Below, piece after piece: positions 47,264 to 60,223 of a DNA stretch of 64,000 bases. Under the pieces are notes generated by a model that did not search any database, was not told the origin of the DNA, and saw nothing but the letters and a program-made list of their open reading frames with translations. Position 1 is the first letter of the stretch. The number at the start of each line of letters is the position of its first letter. The position numbers and the translations under genes were made by a program. This DNA is from Corallium rubrum (lineage: Eukaryota > Cnidaria > Anthozoa > Scleralcyonacea > Coralliidae): positions 28,370,067 to 28,434,066 of the forward strand of contig OZ035997.1 in NCBI GenBank assembly GCA_964035015.1, read 5' to 3'.

Positions 47264-49829
47264 GTTTGATTTCTGACAAAATCCTGCGAAAAATGTTTTG
47301 TGCCCTGCTTTTGGGTTGTCACCATATTTTGTGGACCACCAGTGTGGACAATGTTCAACGATAGGACAGCATGATTATTCTATAGTATTGACATCCATGC
47401 ATGATAACAATGTGACTCCAACAACATTCTGTGTACATGTATGTAGACAGCTGTTACAGTAAATTTGTTCCAGGTTTTTGCGTATACTGGTTGTTAAACC
47501 ATATCCGCTATGTCATGAGCTCGGTTGTACTTGACTATGTAGTGAGGTTTCATCAATCACGTGATCAATCACTTGGATCATGCGGGATGCTATTTGTATA
47601 TACGAACGTTGTGCGAGCGTTACACGAAAGCAAGCGAAAGGAACTCTGGCGAATGCGAAATATAGAACAGCAAAAACGGTCAATGAGTCAATGGAAGAGG
47701 TTAGATGGGATGACTCTCTGGGACCTTTTCCGAAGATGTAGCCTTACGAAGTTATGGAATTTAATGAAAACCTATCCCAACACCTCCCTAACCCTAACCC
47801 ATAATCCCCCTAAAGGACCGCTAACCCTAACCTCACAAGTGTGGCGCTTCCGGTCCTCCCGATGATCTCCGACCACCCTTAATATAATCGCCAATTTATG
47901 GTCCACAACCGTTTTCAAAGCTTGTGGGATGCGCAGTAAAGTTCAATACGTCACTTGGCGCAGCCTTCGGAAAAGGGCCCAGAAAGTCATCCCATCTAAC
48001 TTCTACCGGAGTCAATGACGCCATTACACAGTTGGTCATTACGTGCATCAAAAGAGTGTCTTCATCAGCAGACAGCAGTGAATGTTAAGCGATTTTAGGA
48101 AACTTTTCAACAATGAGAAGAAGGTAAGAAAGCGTGATACGTTGATGCATGATACGTTAAACGAAGAGGAAGGCCTCAAGCATAATAAATTATAAGCCAC
48201 GCCAGTTGGCAACGGCTCATTTAGGAATTATTTGTTCTTCTGGACCTTCTTCTGTTCTTCGCAGACTGCGGTTGATAAATTATATTAGGAATAAGATAGA
48301 CAGCTTATATACTTTGGAGTAACTCTTAAAATAGATTTCCGAGCATTGACGTAGTTTTTCTTGTTTTTATAGGTTTAGCGTGTACGTGTCAGCATGTTTG
48401 TCATTGTATATAATTAAAATCTTATTGGACTCTACATTTTATCACTCTGTCAGTGCGTGGTCTGACTGGATACACGCACAAATAAATATCAAAGTATAAA
48501 TAAATAAAATCAGATCACAGTTAAGACTAAACTTGGGCTCAAACTCTACTATAATTTATCAACTAGCTCAACTGTTCATAGTGAGGACTGAGCAATGAGC
48601 AATGTATACTTAAATTAAAATCTCTAATCCCAAATTACATATATCTTGGTTTCATGTCAATGGTTTACTTTAAATTACCCCCCTCTTCCCTGAGATAACT
48701 TGCCTTGAGTGAAGAACACACTCTAAAGGGTAGACTTGCCACAAGTCAATCTCTTTAATCCAGTTAACCAGGCTCAAATCATAGTTCTATTACATTGGAA
48801 CAGCCTATACTGAAACCAAACAACAGTGAAAATATGCAAGAATGCTGGGAAATGTTTTGTTTATGTTTTACACGTCTGTTTAACCCCATTAATGGGCATG
48901 ACAAAAAATTGGATGAACCTTGAGGTACCGTACTCTGCTGTATAAATGTTAATGTTGCCAGCCAGACTAAAGTTTTACTCCAGCAATTGTGGGAAATAAA
49001 GATGTTAAAATTTCTCATCATCTTCAGCTCCCTTGAATGCAAACTATAGATATCGTACTCAACATGATGTAGAAACATAATTTATTACCATGTCTGCTAG
49101 CTAGCAGGAAATGCGAAGTGTACAACTTCATTGATGACTGTCAGGTTTTTTTTAAATGATACTAGGGCAGTTGGCATGTGCATGTAGGTTTTCTTAGGCA
49201 ATTTACATCGTTCAATCATCTGTAAGCCAAATGGCAAATACAGTACCAGTATCCGCATGTACGCAGTGCGTACCTATTTTTAGATTTATCTTCCAGAAAT
49301 ATATTATCTACAGATAATAAAAAAAAATAGCCAAAAAGGACTGTATGAGAGAAAATAGATCAAAATAGAGCCATGGTCCAAGATTTTCATGAGTATCGCA
49401 GTCAAAGTTGATGATGGTGGCAGATAAAAAGGGATTGACCAACTACTAATTCTAAATGTTAGGTACATAAAAGGCAAGTAATAAAGACTCTGGGGTTTAA
49501 AACGGAAATTTTAATCAATATCAGGTGAACAGAAATAAAGAGAACTTATGTTTTACACCTACACTAGCTGCATACAGATAAGGAATGATCACATGTTCAA
49601 ATACTGATCGAAGCATCGCTATTATGCTCCATTACGATTAGCATAAAGATAAGTAAAATGAATTAGCAGATGACTGTAGACACATGAGGCAGCTGACATT
49701 GATGCAGTAAAACTTGTACTGGTAGTCATATAACTGGATATACTGGAAGACATGCATGTCTGGAAGTCATTGTAATTAGGACTGGTCTTAAAATGAGGTG
49801 AAACGTAATGTCTAACATCTTGACTTTAA
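47264..49829. other. Intergenic stretch without recognised gene
   Basis: A TIR pair (GTTAGATGGGATGAC at about 47699 and its complement at about 47985) encloses roughly 300 bp that includes CCCTAACCCTAACCC (47788-47803). An open frame at 47431-47865 overlaps this repeat and has no recognisable domain. Nothing else is supported. Confidence 0.5.
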
Positions 49830-50269
49830 AGTTTCTATGAAATGAAAAATTCGTTGGCATTTTTGTTGTTTTATTGTACAGAGGAGCATGGCAGGAGCAG
49901 TCACTGAAAATTCCAAGAGAGTCTGATGCGTAGTTTTCGCGCTATCAACTCTCAAAATTTGCTATGGCTAGTTCGTTCTTGGAGAAAAATTAGGCTTTCG
50001 GTAACAATGTTTATGACGTATGCAGATGGAAAACTATGCATAAGAACAATATATTTCACTATTAATGATCCATCTGCGTACGTCATAAGGCATTGTTACC
50101 AAGAAGCCCAAATTTCCCCAAAACAAACTATCCACGGCAAATTTTGAGAGTTGATAGCGCGAAAACTACGCATCAGATTCTCTTGAAATTTTCAGTGAGT
50201 GCTTCTGTCATGCTCCTCTGTACAATAAAACAACAAAAATGCCAACGAATTTTTCATTTCATAGACACT
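49830..50269. mobile_element. Foldback MITE with TTAA target site, copy C
   Basis: Flanked by exact TTAA (49826-49829, 50270-50273). Ends AGTTTCTATGAAATG and CATTTCATAGACACT; the arms are nearly perfect for about 190 bp (for example AGTTTTCGCGCTATCAACTC and its complement). The ends agree with copies A and B, but the inner arms differ in sequence. Confidence 0.8.
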
Positions 50270-50273
50270 TTAA

Positions 50274-52484
50274 AGGGCCTTGGCTCTATGTTTCGGCAGT
50301 ACATAAACAAACTAATACTATCAGTAGATCGAATTAAGGCGGATTTCATTTGATATGTGAGTAAACTAAATAATATTAAAATACTCATTAATAATTCATG
50401 AAGAAAATTCAAAAGAAATGAATGTTTAAACAGATGTTGTAAATCGGATACAGCATTGCCTAATAAAAATTCAATGTTGTATCCGATTTACAGCATACTA
50501 ATTAGGACCCATTGGCTCAAATTGAGCTTTTTCCTTGTTCAAATAATTTGTTTTTGCCTTTTCTACGACTGCTAACGTCGTTGTAAATCCCATACAGTTC
50601 GGCCGCTCATATTGTATCTATTATACTTACAACTTTACAACGTGTTTGGACGATGTATTAATTTAAATACAGCATTCGAACAGTATTTTCTTTATCTGAC
50701 TCTGTCTTTGCAAGTGGTTCGCTGTTGGCTAGCGATTATGTTTTAATAGTGTTTACTAGACAGGAATTGAGGAATATCAGAAACGCTTGTGACGGCTGGG
50801 TCATGGACGAGCGTAGCTAGATTTCAAAACCCAAATAACGCATCGTCATTGGTCAGTACTCCTTCACGTGAGGGTGTTTCACTCCCCTCCTTTTTTCAAC
50901 ACCACTGCCAAACGTTTGCGCACGCGTGAGTTCGCTAGAATAAACATTGCAAGAAAAGTGGGAACTAGCCGTGGCGACAACAACCAGACCGTGAAGACTA
51001 AGTAAGACTCGACTATTCATTTGTCTTTTAAAAAAAGGGTAAAGAAAATTACGAAGGGGTAAATTCAGAATATGTTATAATATTGACAAAGAAGCCATGC
51101 ACGAATTACCTACCTTATCTTTTTGGTAGTATGCTTATAATTTTAACTTTTGTGTCGGACTTTGTCTTTTACGCCGGGAAATTTACTGGATTAGTGAATT
51201 TAACGATAAAGGCATGTGAAGTGCAATAACCTTCGCCAAAACATTTCGAACATCAAACTCTGGATGTAGAAATGGCGACGATAACGGCCTTTTAATACGA
51301 ATGGTTTTAGTGTTTTTACTGTTTTACATTATATTTGAATGATTCCCACTTGCCCATCTGTATGTGATTTATACTGAATGTGGGTGGAGGATTAATCCAG
51401 GAGACAGTAGTGTTTTGTTCTTTTTTATCCAATCTAATAGGGATTTCTAGCTTGTGATTTTTGAAATATAAAATATGTTTATGCACCTGTCATACTTTTT
51501 ATACATCAGTCTTTTCGACATCTATTTATATTGACAGTTTAAATCCGTGTTTTTCTTAAGATTTTCTCCTAGTTTCCATTACGTATTTGATTAGTTTCTT
51601 TTCTTTTTCGTTTTTCTGAGTTTCAAGTTTAGCATGAGCCTATCTTTTTGTTGCTTTTTGTAATTGTGGTGAATTGATCGAAATATAATTTTGAACTTAT
51701 AGTTTTTAGTACGGTTAATAAAGCAAGTGTCTTGCAAATTGTTTTATTTTATGCTGTGTATGTGGCTGATTTGTTGTCATGCATGTATCCAATTTATCCC
51801 TATGAAACGTCCTCCAGTTCTTTATTTTGAGAGGCGATCATTGTTGTACATTTATCCCACCCCTTTGCAAAATTCAAAATGGCGGATCTATAAGGGCAAA
51901 ATAAAATTTAATTTGGACACCTGTCCCCTGACAGAGCACGCATTCTAAGGTCTATTATTTCTATGGCCAAAACCCGTCGAAAACCGGCGTTGAACTGGAT
52001 ATTTTTGGAAAGCCCGCGAGGCACTCTTCCCGAATATGATTGCTTCCCTCCTTTCTCCGCCCTCGTAAACCCTCGCGTATCCCGCGCCTGCGATATGCTA
52101 ATGATATATGTAACTATATATACAGTACCGCATTATTCAAAATGGCTGAATATTTACCGGCAACCGTGTAAACGCAAGACTTTTTTGTCTGTATTTACGC
52201 ACCGGCATGATTTTATTCCGTTTTCAAATTGTACCGGCTAACTGGCATGTGTTCGTGTAAACGGGGTCTGAGAAAAACACTAGCTTCGCTTCGACCCACG
52301 AAAAGACCGAAGGCAGTAGGCACATGCACTGGTTTGTAGTCACATGCCTCAGTTTCGCAAAGCCTGTTGGTGCCAATTCTCGACCCAAAAAAACTAACGA
52401 AAACACCGAAACCTAAATTTGTGCTGATATAACCCCCCCGTTGGCTCCTTTGAATGAGGTCATCGTTGTGAACTGACTGAACTC
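50274..52484. other. Upstream region of the LONRF-like gene
   Basis: A small palindrome (GTAAATCGGATACA and its complement) lies at about 50435-50485. The LONRF promoter should be in the right part, but I could not assign a TATA box or initiator. No other feature is supported. Confidence 0.45.
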
Positions 52485-53097
52485 ATGATGAAGGATAACG
52501 TCTCACTTGCTCAAGCTCAACATAGTTTTCAAGAAGAAAATTTTTTAGAATCGTCAGGTCTTTACGACAAGTTGCTAGCTTCTGACTCACAAAAGCTGGA
52601 ATTTTTACTGGGTAAAGCTAATTGTTTGGTTTCCCTTTGTCAATGGACCGAATGCTTTAAATACATTACAAAAGCTCTGCAACATAAGAATTGGAAGTCA
52701 TCTCTCTTGGATCATCTGATATCCAATCTTCTTAAGACTTTGATGACCAAGAAAGAAATACCCAAACGACCACACGTAGCTCAAGAGATTCAGCAGAATA
52801 TTTTGTTGTGTGCAATTTGCCTTCAGTTGATTTATGATCCAACCACACTCTTGTGTGGCCACAGCTTTTGCGGACGGTGTGCCTTGAAACAAGGAAAAGG
52901 GAAATGTTTTCACTGCATTGATGTAGAAACAGACGGTTCAGACGAATTTTCTTCCAACTTTATTCTTGCAAGCGTCGTCCAGAAGTGCTTCAAACACAAG
53001 ACTAAAGCTGTTGAACTTCGATACAAGGGCAATGATCACTGTTCGAAGCATGACTATGAAGAAGCTCTGAAAGAATACAGGGAAGCACTCACATTAG
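52485..53097 (+). CDS. LONRF: LONRF-like E3 ligase, first coding exon (TPR and RING)
   Basis: ATG at 52485 (a second ATG follows directly). A TPR-like helical part (about 5-85) precedes a C3HC4 RING: Cys109, Cys112, Cys124, His126, Cys129, Cys132, Cys141, Cys144 (NILLCAICLQLIYDP, CGHSFCGRC). The exon ends with the start of a second TPR (KAVELRYKGNDHCSKHDYEE) and a GTAAAT donor in phase 1. LONRF proteins have TPR, RING, TPR, second RING and a LON substrate-binding domain and act as ubiquitin ligases. The later exons were not found in the window and are expected to the right. Which of LONRF1-3 it equals cannot be told. Confidence 0.85.
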
Positions 53098-53513
53098 GTA
53101 AATAATATGATGTATATTTATAAGATTTCTTTCAAGAAGTTAACAGGGTGTATCATGTATCCATAAAGCCTGGTTTCCATAAGATCATCTCGATCACCCC
53201 AATCATCCTGATCACCTGAATCCATCCAATCAGATTGGATGATTTGAAATATCTCTAGTAAAAGCACTTGTGACTTAACGTAGCTTGTCCATAATTCGGC
53301 ATAAAACTTGGAAAAGAGGAATTTTCTTCTGTAAAACGTACAAATGTTGTTGAAATATTTCTTAACATATAGATGGAAAAATTGGGGGTTTTTAACAGCT
53401 TAAAGGAATTTGAAATGCAGTAAATGAATATAGTTGTTTGAGTAGTTTTCAATCAATTACATGTTTTTGAAAAATGTTTTCATATGCTGTAGCGATGTTG
53501 TTTTTTTTTGTAA

Positions 53514-54597
53514 ACATAGAATGTCGCCTTATTGTACATATAAATGGTCTGTCCTCAGCATTAAAGCAATCCGAGTCAGATGTTCATAATGACGTGTCTG
53601 AAGTTCAAGATGACGATGTAGCAATATTCATGGACGACACAACTATTTCAGAAACTATTTATGTTAAAAATCACATATCAGGAAATATCAAAGGAAATGC
53701 CGAAAGAAATATGTCAGAAGTTTTGAAGTTTACAAAAGAACAAAAAATGGAACTTTACCCTAAAAAATGTAAGGAAATGTTGATTGATCTAAGAAGAAAT
53801 AGAACTATTATACCACCAACGAAAACCGAGAACCATGTGATTGAAAGGGTTAGTTCGTACAAGTTGTTGGGGCTTTGGATCGATGAAAATTTAAAGTGCA
53901 ATACAAACACGGAGAAGATAATTAAAAAGGCGGTAAAATGTCTATTTCTCCTCAAAGTATAATAAAATCCTATGGTGCAAGTACGGAAGATATGAAAACG
54001 TTCTACGTCGCAGTAATTAGACCTACACTTGAAAATGGGGCCCAGGTCTGGAATGGAGGAATTACAAAGGAACAATGTAAAGAAATTGAACGAATTAATC
54101 CAGAAACGAGCGCTGAAAATAATTTATAAGGAAACCGATTACCTTAAAGTCTTATGTTTCGCGAAAATAAGAAAGTTTGGAGAAGCGGGCGCGATCGAAT
54201 GTGCATTGAACTAATTAAACAAATGTCTAACTCTGACCACAAATTACACAATTTGCTACCCAAGAAAATCCAAGAGGTCAGAGAGAGGGTAACGAGGTCG
54301 AACAATCAAAAGTATTACAATTTTATGCGGGAAAAACTGAACGTTTTAAAAATATTCCAATCAGCTACGCTATAAACAAATACAATGAAACATTATCTTT
54401 AGAATTGTAGTTTTAATCGTATAGCTTAGTTTTTAACATTAGTTTTTAAATAGATCTAGGTAATGATGACACATAGTTTTAATACGTTATACGTTATTTG
54501 TAAATAGTAATTTTAATATGATTTCTCAGCTCTTGTAAATGCGCATGACAATTTAGCTCTTATTTGCTATTATATGTGTAAACCTTGTAATAATAAC

Positions 54598-54650
<53 letters not shown>
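53514..54650 (+). mobile_element. 5'-truncated non-LTR retrotransposon (LINE)
   Basis: The reverse-transcriptase end is visible: VAIFMDDTTISE (FxDD box), YPKKCKEMLIDLRR, SSYKLLGLWIDENLK, then TLENGAQVWNGG after a frame shift near 53950 and further shifts beyond. It ends in a TAA/AAT repeat tail at 54587-54649. The 5' part of the element is missing, as is usual for target-primed insertion. It lies in the first intron of the LONRF-like gene. Confidence 0.8.
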
Positions 54651-57468
54651 AAGAAAAAAAACAAAAATAAACCTTAATATAACCTTAATATTTTGACAAA
54701 ATTTTTACGCCTGCCTCAGTAGCCTATTTCCAGGCCCCCAATAAAAAAGAGGGCAAGGGGGGTTGCATTAATGTTTACTAATCAGGAGGTATTTACAAAA
54801 ATTCATGTAAAAGCCGGCGAGCTAGGTTTATTGCATTTATGTATTTCTAGTCTATCAAGTTAATCTAAACCCGCTTTTTCCTGCAATGGACGGAATGAAT
54901 ATAAAACCCGCAAAATCTATATTTAAAACTTTTATTGGGATTTTTTTTCAGTTCTTGCACCAAATAGAAATGCCTATAGCTGAATCTCATGCCGGACTCG
55001 TGAAAAAGATCTATAGTAAAAACACTACAACCGATCTGAAGTTCGGCCTGAGTTCAGGCCGACTTCATGTCGCCAGCCTGTGCACAGGGTGCGGGCCAAA
55101 AGTGTGTCCCCATTTTCACTTTCAAAATGGCTGCATTTATGTGTCCTTCTGCTAATGGTAGCAACCACTGACATGTACTTATCGTAGGAAAAAAGAATAT
55201 TTATGTTCCCCAGAGACATAGTCCCTCGAAATAAATTGTCTGGAAACGCGGCCAAAGTCTTTGTTCTAGGTTTTTGTTCACGTTTGTGCACCTTATTTCA
55301 CCTTAACGCTTGCTGAACACATTGTATTTTTGGTATAATGAAGAAATCAACCAATAGCAGCGTTGCTTTATAAATTTAATGAACGTAAAACAAAAGATTG
55401 TGCACCTTATTTGCCACCCTCAACCTAAATTGTAGCTCATTGTTAACCGTTTTGATGTTCGCCGCGTCTCCAGACAATATAATTCTAGGGACTATGCCAG
55501 AGATGACTAAAATCGTCTGGCGTTAGCCAGAACAAAATACTAAAGAGTAAAGACCAATAAATTGGGGCAGGAAAGAGTGCTGGATTATTTGTCTGACCAA
55601 ATAGTAATATCGCCTCTCGTGTAAACAGCCCCTAAGAAGAACAAGGTAGTAACACCTCGCTTCTTTACGATTTTCTCGTGATCTTCAGCGGTTCTTTATA
55701 GAGCTGGCGACATCATAAAACGAAATGTTTGTACATTACCATGTGTATTGACAGTCTTGTTTATTTTATTGCCAGTCTTGTTTATTTTATTGCCAAGTGT
55801 TCGTGCGATACCGCCGGCCAGCACGTCTTTAATTCAGACTGCTAGAAAGCTACAACAGCAATTGTCTAGGATTATTATTGTAGTTCAGAACTACAATAAG
55901 ACTCTTATCATGAAAACATCCCGGGCCGCTCAGCAACAAACATAAATATTTTTAAATATAACCACCGAAATATTTTGTTTACACAAACTCGAGACAAGGA
56001 CGATATTATGCTGACTTGGCAAAACTTCTGACAGAAAATTCAAGTTTGCCTAGTCCGTCTACCCCGAACGTTTTCTCAAGAAATAATCCAATGTAGAAGT
56101 TATAAAATATATTGGCAGAAAGATAATTCACCTTGCTACAACATACATACGTACAGTCTATCCGACCAAATAGCTTAGTTTCCCTAAAAAAAGCGAAATA
56201 CCGAACATGTCCAAATCATTATGGCGGCCGCTATTTTGAATTTTTTCCCCGTATGTATTATATATAATGTTTTCTCCGAATGTTTTCTCGAGAAATAAAC
56301 TACTGTAGAAGCTATCAAATATACTGGAAGAAAGATAATTCATCTGGCTACAATGCACATCCGGAAAACCTGTCGGTAATCCGTCTGTTGAACAATCGAC
56401 GGAATGCTAGCCGAAGCTAATTTGCATAATTATGTTAAACTGATACGACCATTTTAATTAGTTACACCAATTAAAGGCGTAACTCCAGGTCGACTTTAAA
56501 CTGGTTTTCCATGTAAACAGAATCTATAAGTCTAATTCGGACCGATTCGGGCCACGAAAAAAAGCTTTTTAACCGACATAATAAGCATACTTTCACCTCT
56601 CAAACTCAATATGTTGTTTTAAATGAGATTCATGTCAAATCTCCTCATGTTTTGAAACACCCCCGCAAAGAACTGTTAATTGACCGTGAAGCAACAATAA
56701 TATGCACGCTAGTGCAGCTGGCGTGCTTGAATAATATCACAGATTAATTCCCTCAATATCTACTCATGTGTGAAAAAATGTATCATATGAACTGATTTAT
56801 GTAAAAATAATTTAACATCTGAGCGGTCAGTAGTCCTAACTTGGTCTAACACTTGATCACCAAGAACTACAAATAACAGTGAATAGAGAGAAAGATGGGT
56901 TCTCTATTTGGGGAAGCTTTGGCTCTCAAATGGAGTTTTTTTTTTCTTATTGCAAGTTTGACTGCTTTTGAGGAATATTCTCCATTGTATCTCAAACAGC
57001 TTGGCTTTAGAGCTTCACAGATATAGGATTCACATCACTACCATTAGTGATGTGAATAAACGTCGAAATTATTGAGCGAAACTGAAGCTATATAAGTCTC
57101 GATGTTTCCCTCGACTTAGTCTCGGGAAATATCAAGACTCTCAGGAAAACAAAACTAACTGTTTCCCTCGGGAGCGGACGTTAAGTGTATACTAGGAGTT
57201 CTTATCAGAAGTGAAATGCTGCCCGCGCAGAAAATTGGCAAAGACTGATATCATATTTCAGAATAATTATATGAATGGTAAATGGTATAATGGTGTGGCT
57301 ATGCGAGCCCGTGGCAAAAGACTGCGGCACACTTGGTGGTTTTGCGCATGCTTAGTGATCCCCAACATAAACCATGCGGTTTGACAGTTTGCTCGAATTT
57401 TTGCTCGTATATAGTCGCCATTACTCGGTACAGTTTCTAAGTAATAGTCTATATATCTCACGGTGAGG
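54651..57468. other. Stretch without recognised gene; repeats
   Basis: A relative of the 2149-2477 MITE lies at about 55290-55500. Two direct copies of a roughly 90-bp unit (CCGAANGTTTTCTCNAGAAATAA ... AGAAAGATAATTCA) are at 56056-56150 and 56269-56362. A GTTTCCCTCG-rich repeat is at 57090-57180. It should include part of LONRF intron 1. Confidence 0.5.
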
Positions 57469-58685
57469 ATGGACAAGAAAGAAACAGTGGAAGGTATGTA
57501 ATTGCATGTATTTTTGTGTTTTAAAACATTTGTCGAGATTATAAAGTTTCTGTCAAGGTTGTTTTGCGATAACGTTAACATTTTTTTATAGATCCTTTAA
57601 ACTGCTTCATCCACAGTGTTTCCCCGGTGAAAGAGTCAGCAACACAAAAAAGATATTTCAACTGTACTCTCCAGAGCAAAACAAAGACAGTGAGGGCAGT
57701 ATGTTTTTCTCCGGAAAAGCATAATAAAATGCAGGACATCCAAAAGTGTAAAAGTCCTGTTCGGGTACAAAATTTTCGCTCTTCATTCAGTTATGGGAAA
57801 GAAGATGTTATTATTATGAAACAGACCAATATTACTCCAATAGCAGCTACGACAGACTTCGTCTATTCAGATGAACTTGACTCTGTTTCATTGGGGACTA
57901 ATATCGCTAACCTGTCGAACATTGCTCCAGAGCAATTGGTCTGCTTAAAAGCCAATGTAGCTGAAATATCATCGGTAAAGTCAATAACAACACAATATGG
58001 AAAAACTCTAAGAAAACAAGAGGTTTTTTTAACGGACCCCATGGGTTCAATAAAACTTATTCTTTGGGAAAATCATGTTAACACTCAGGAAAGTAATAAG
58101 ACCTACAAGCTACAAAACTTGCGCCTAAAGTATTCCAAAGGAGAAAGATATCTGAATACAGCAAAATCTGAAGAATTCCACTACGAGCAAACGCCAATGT
58201 TTGAGGGAAAATTAGCAGTTGTTGATCATGGTATAGGCGACTTAAGTGCATCAAAAATTTGTGGAGAAATTATTGGTGTACATAGTGCCTCAAAGAATCT
58301 GTCGTGTGTCTCTTGCTCAAAAAAAGTAAAGGCCAAGTCTGAAAAGATTGGAAATTGTGAGAACTGCAAGCTAATGCAAAAACTTGACAGTTGTAGCTCG
58401 CAGTGGTATTTACGTGTTCTGGTGCAAAACAAAGATCTCAAGTCACAGAAAGTACGTTTATCGATGTTTAATCAGTGTGTGAAGAAATTGTATAAATATC
58501 TGGGAAGCCACGTAAATGTTAATACCATATCAGAAGAAGAAATTGTCTTCTTTATTCTCGAATCTGGCAAGTCATTTAACATTACGTACGATAATGTAGA
58601 CAACAAAATGACAGATATCGAAGATGATGAAGAAGAAGAAGATACAACCGGCGTTGAGGTTGGATCAGAAATTATTTCGGATTAA
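57469..58685 (+). CDS. RPA-like single-stranded-DNA-binding protein, two exons
   Basis: Exon 1 is 57469-57493 (MDKKETVE), the intron has GTATGT and TTTTTTATAG, and exon 2 is 57592-58685; 372 residues. An OB-fold is suggested by LVCLKANVAEISSVKSI ... VFLTDPMGSIKLILWENHV. Then a four-Cys zinc ribbon (CVSCSKK ... CENCKLM) and a second OB-like part (WYLRVLVQN) follow, the order seen in RPA70 C-terminal halves. The end is very acidic (DDEEEEDTT). Helitrons often carry such RPA-like genes, and a Helitron faces it 1.5 kb away, so it is probably transposon cargo. A host gene is possible. The intact frame suggests recent activity. Confidence 0.7.
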
Positions 58686-60223
58686 CTTGGTTCATTTAGA
58701 CTCTAGCTTCTATTGTAAGCCTAGTTTGTTATATAGACAAGTATTATGTTATAGGCTATTCAAATTCTATATTCTGGTGCAGGCAACTTTGACTTTGTTA
58801 TGGAACTGTTATGTTTATATTATTAAATTGCATTTTTATGCAACTGTTTAAATTCCGTCTGTATATTATTATTATTATAGATGTTTATAAACCAACTAAT
58901 AGTAACGTGTTTTATTTAACTAATTTAACTTAAAATGTTTGCATAAATTAGTATAATTCTAACCACAACAAACATGTATACAATGCTACTCCATGTACAC
59001 TATACTAAAATAGTAGAAGTTACTATCACAAGGGAAGTTCTACAACAATACACTGTTCTGGGTTTTTGAATAAATTATTTAACAGGCCAGAATTAAATTA
59101 CAAATCATAATTTATGTGTACTGTATACTGAAAATAATTGGCAAGACTTTACAATATTAAGACAAGTTGTATAGGATGGACAATGCTTTGTTGCTTGATA
59201 ATATTGATGAAAAAATTATTCCTTCATAGCACACCATGGCAGTTTATAGCTGTAATCACACGGATATAGTGCTACAAATAGGCACTAATTTGATATTAAT
59301 TAATAGTAATACAAGTCTGAAGACTTGGTTTAATAAGAACATGGTAAGAATGTTTATTGTTAATATTCGTCAACTTCTTTAGGAATTCAGTTATTTAAAC
59401 ATCGTCTTGTTACTGCGGGTATACATCATGATTGATAATTTCTGTAGACGGTAGCCATAGTTGTTTGGGAATACACAAGTTTGACTTTTGCATTTTGTTC
59501 CAAAGATTAAGTACCTGTGGTGCCATACCAGACAATCACAATGTCATTATTGGCTTTACATTTCACTGTTGATGTACATCATTTCTTGAATTTTGAAACA
59601 GTTCAGTGTTTGTGCAAGAATTAATTGCCACCACTGTAAAATTATCTCCACAAATCTGATTCAGATGTTCGTATTCCATGTGGTAATAATTGCTTGCAAA
59701 GTTGTGTAGATGGTGTATCCATATTATGTATCCAATGGCATATATTTTGTTCGCTGCAGTTAGTAATCTTTAATTCACTTGGGACAAATTGTTCATTTTA
59801 ATGAATAATCACTGTACTTTTGTTGCTACCAAGTACATGTGTAGTTGTACCCTGCACACATCTGTACTGATTAACATCTAGAATAACATAAAGAATATAA
59901 TCATTTATTAGCATATATAATATAATTAAAAAAAGAACGAATAAGTTTAGTAAAACAAATGCATCGTTGGAGTTTAGGAGAGAGTAGTAATATAAAATTA
60001 TAGAAAATATAAAAACTTACCTATTTTCCACCTTGCCTGGCAGCCACAAAATCTCCATACAATATTATAGAGATGGTAATAAGAAGTAATTGAAGTAGGC
60101 CTGAGTTTATTTATTGAAAATGTATTGATCAGATTGAGTGGTAATTGTAATGTATAATATTATGTACTGTATTTTCACAGTACATCTCTTTCTAGGACCC
60201 ATAATTGTAATCCTTCACATTAT
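58686..60223. other. Spacer between convergent RPA-like and Helitron genes
   Basis: AT-rich, no open frame of note. If both genes belong to one Helitron, this is its interior. The 3' end of the Helitron (CTRR with hairpin on the minus strand) could not be located here. Confidence 0.45.

Noticed and set aside
47788-47803. Telomere-type repeats CCCTAACCCTAACCC
   Set aside because: Only a few units inside a short TIR element; not an interstitial telomere array.
47431-47865. 144-codon open frame
   Set aside because: No domain, composition unlike neighbours, and it runs into a TIR repeat and CCCTAA units.
51370-51420. Possible decayed 2A motif (CGWRINPGD)
   Set aside because: The Asp-Val-Glu part and final Pro are missing, and no transposon protein follows.
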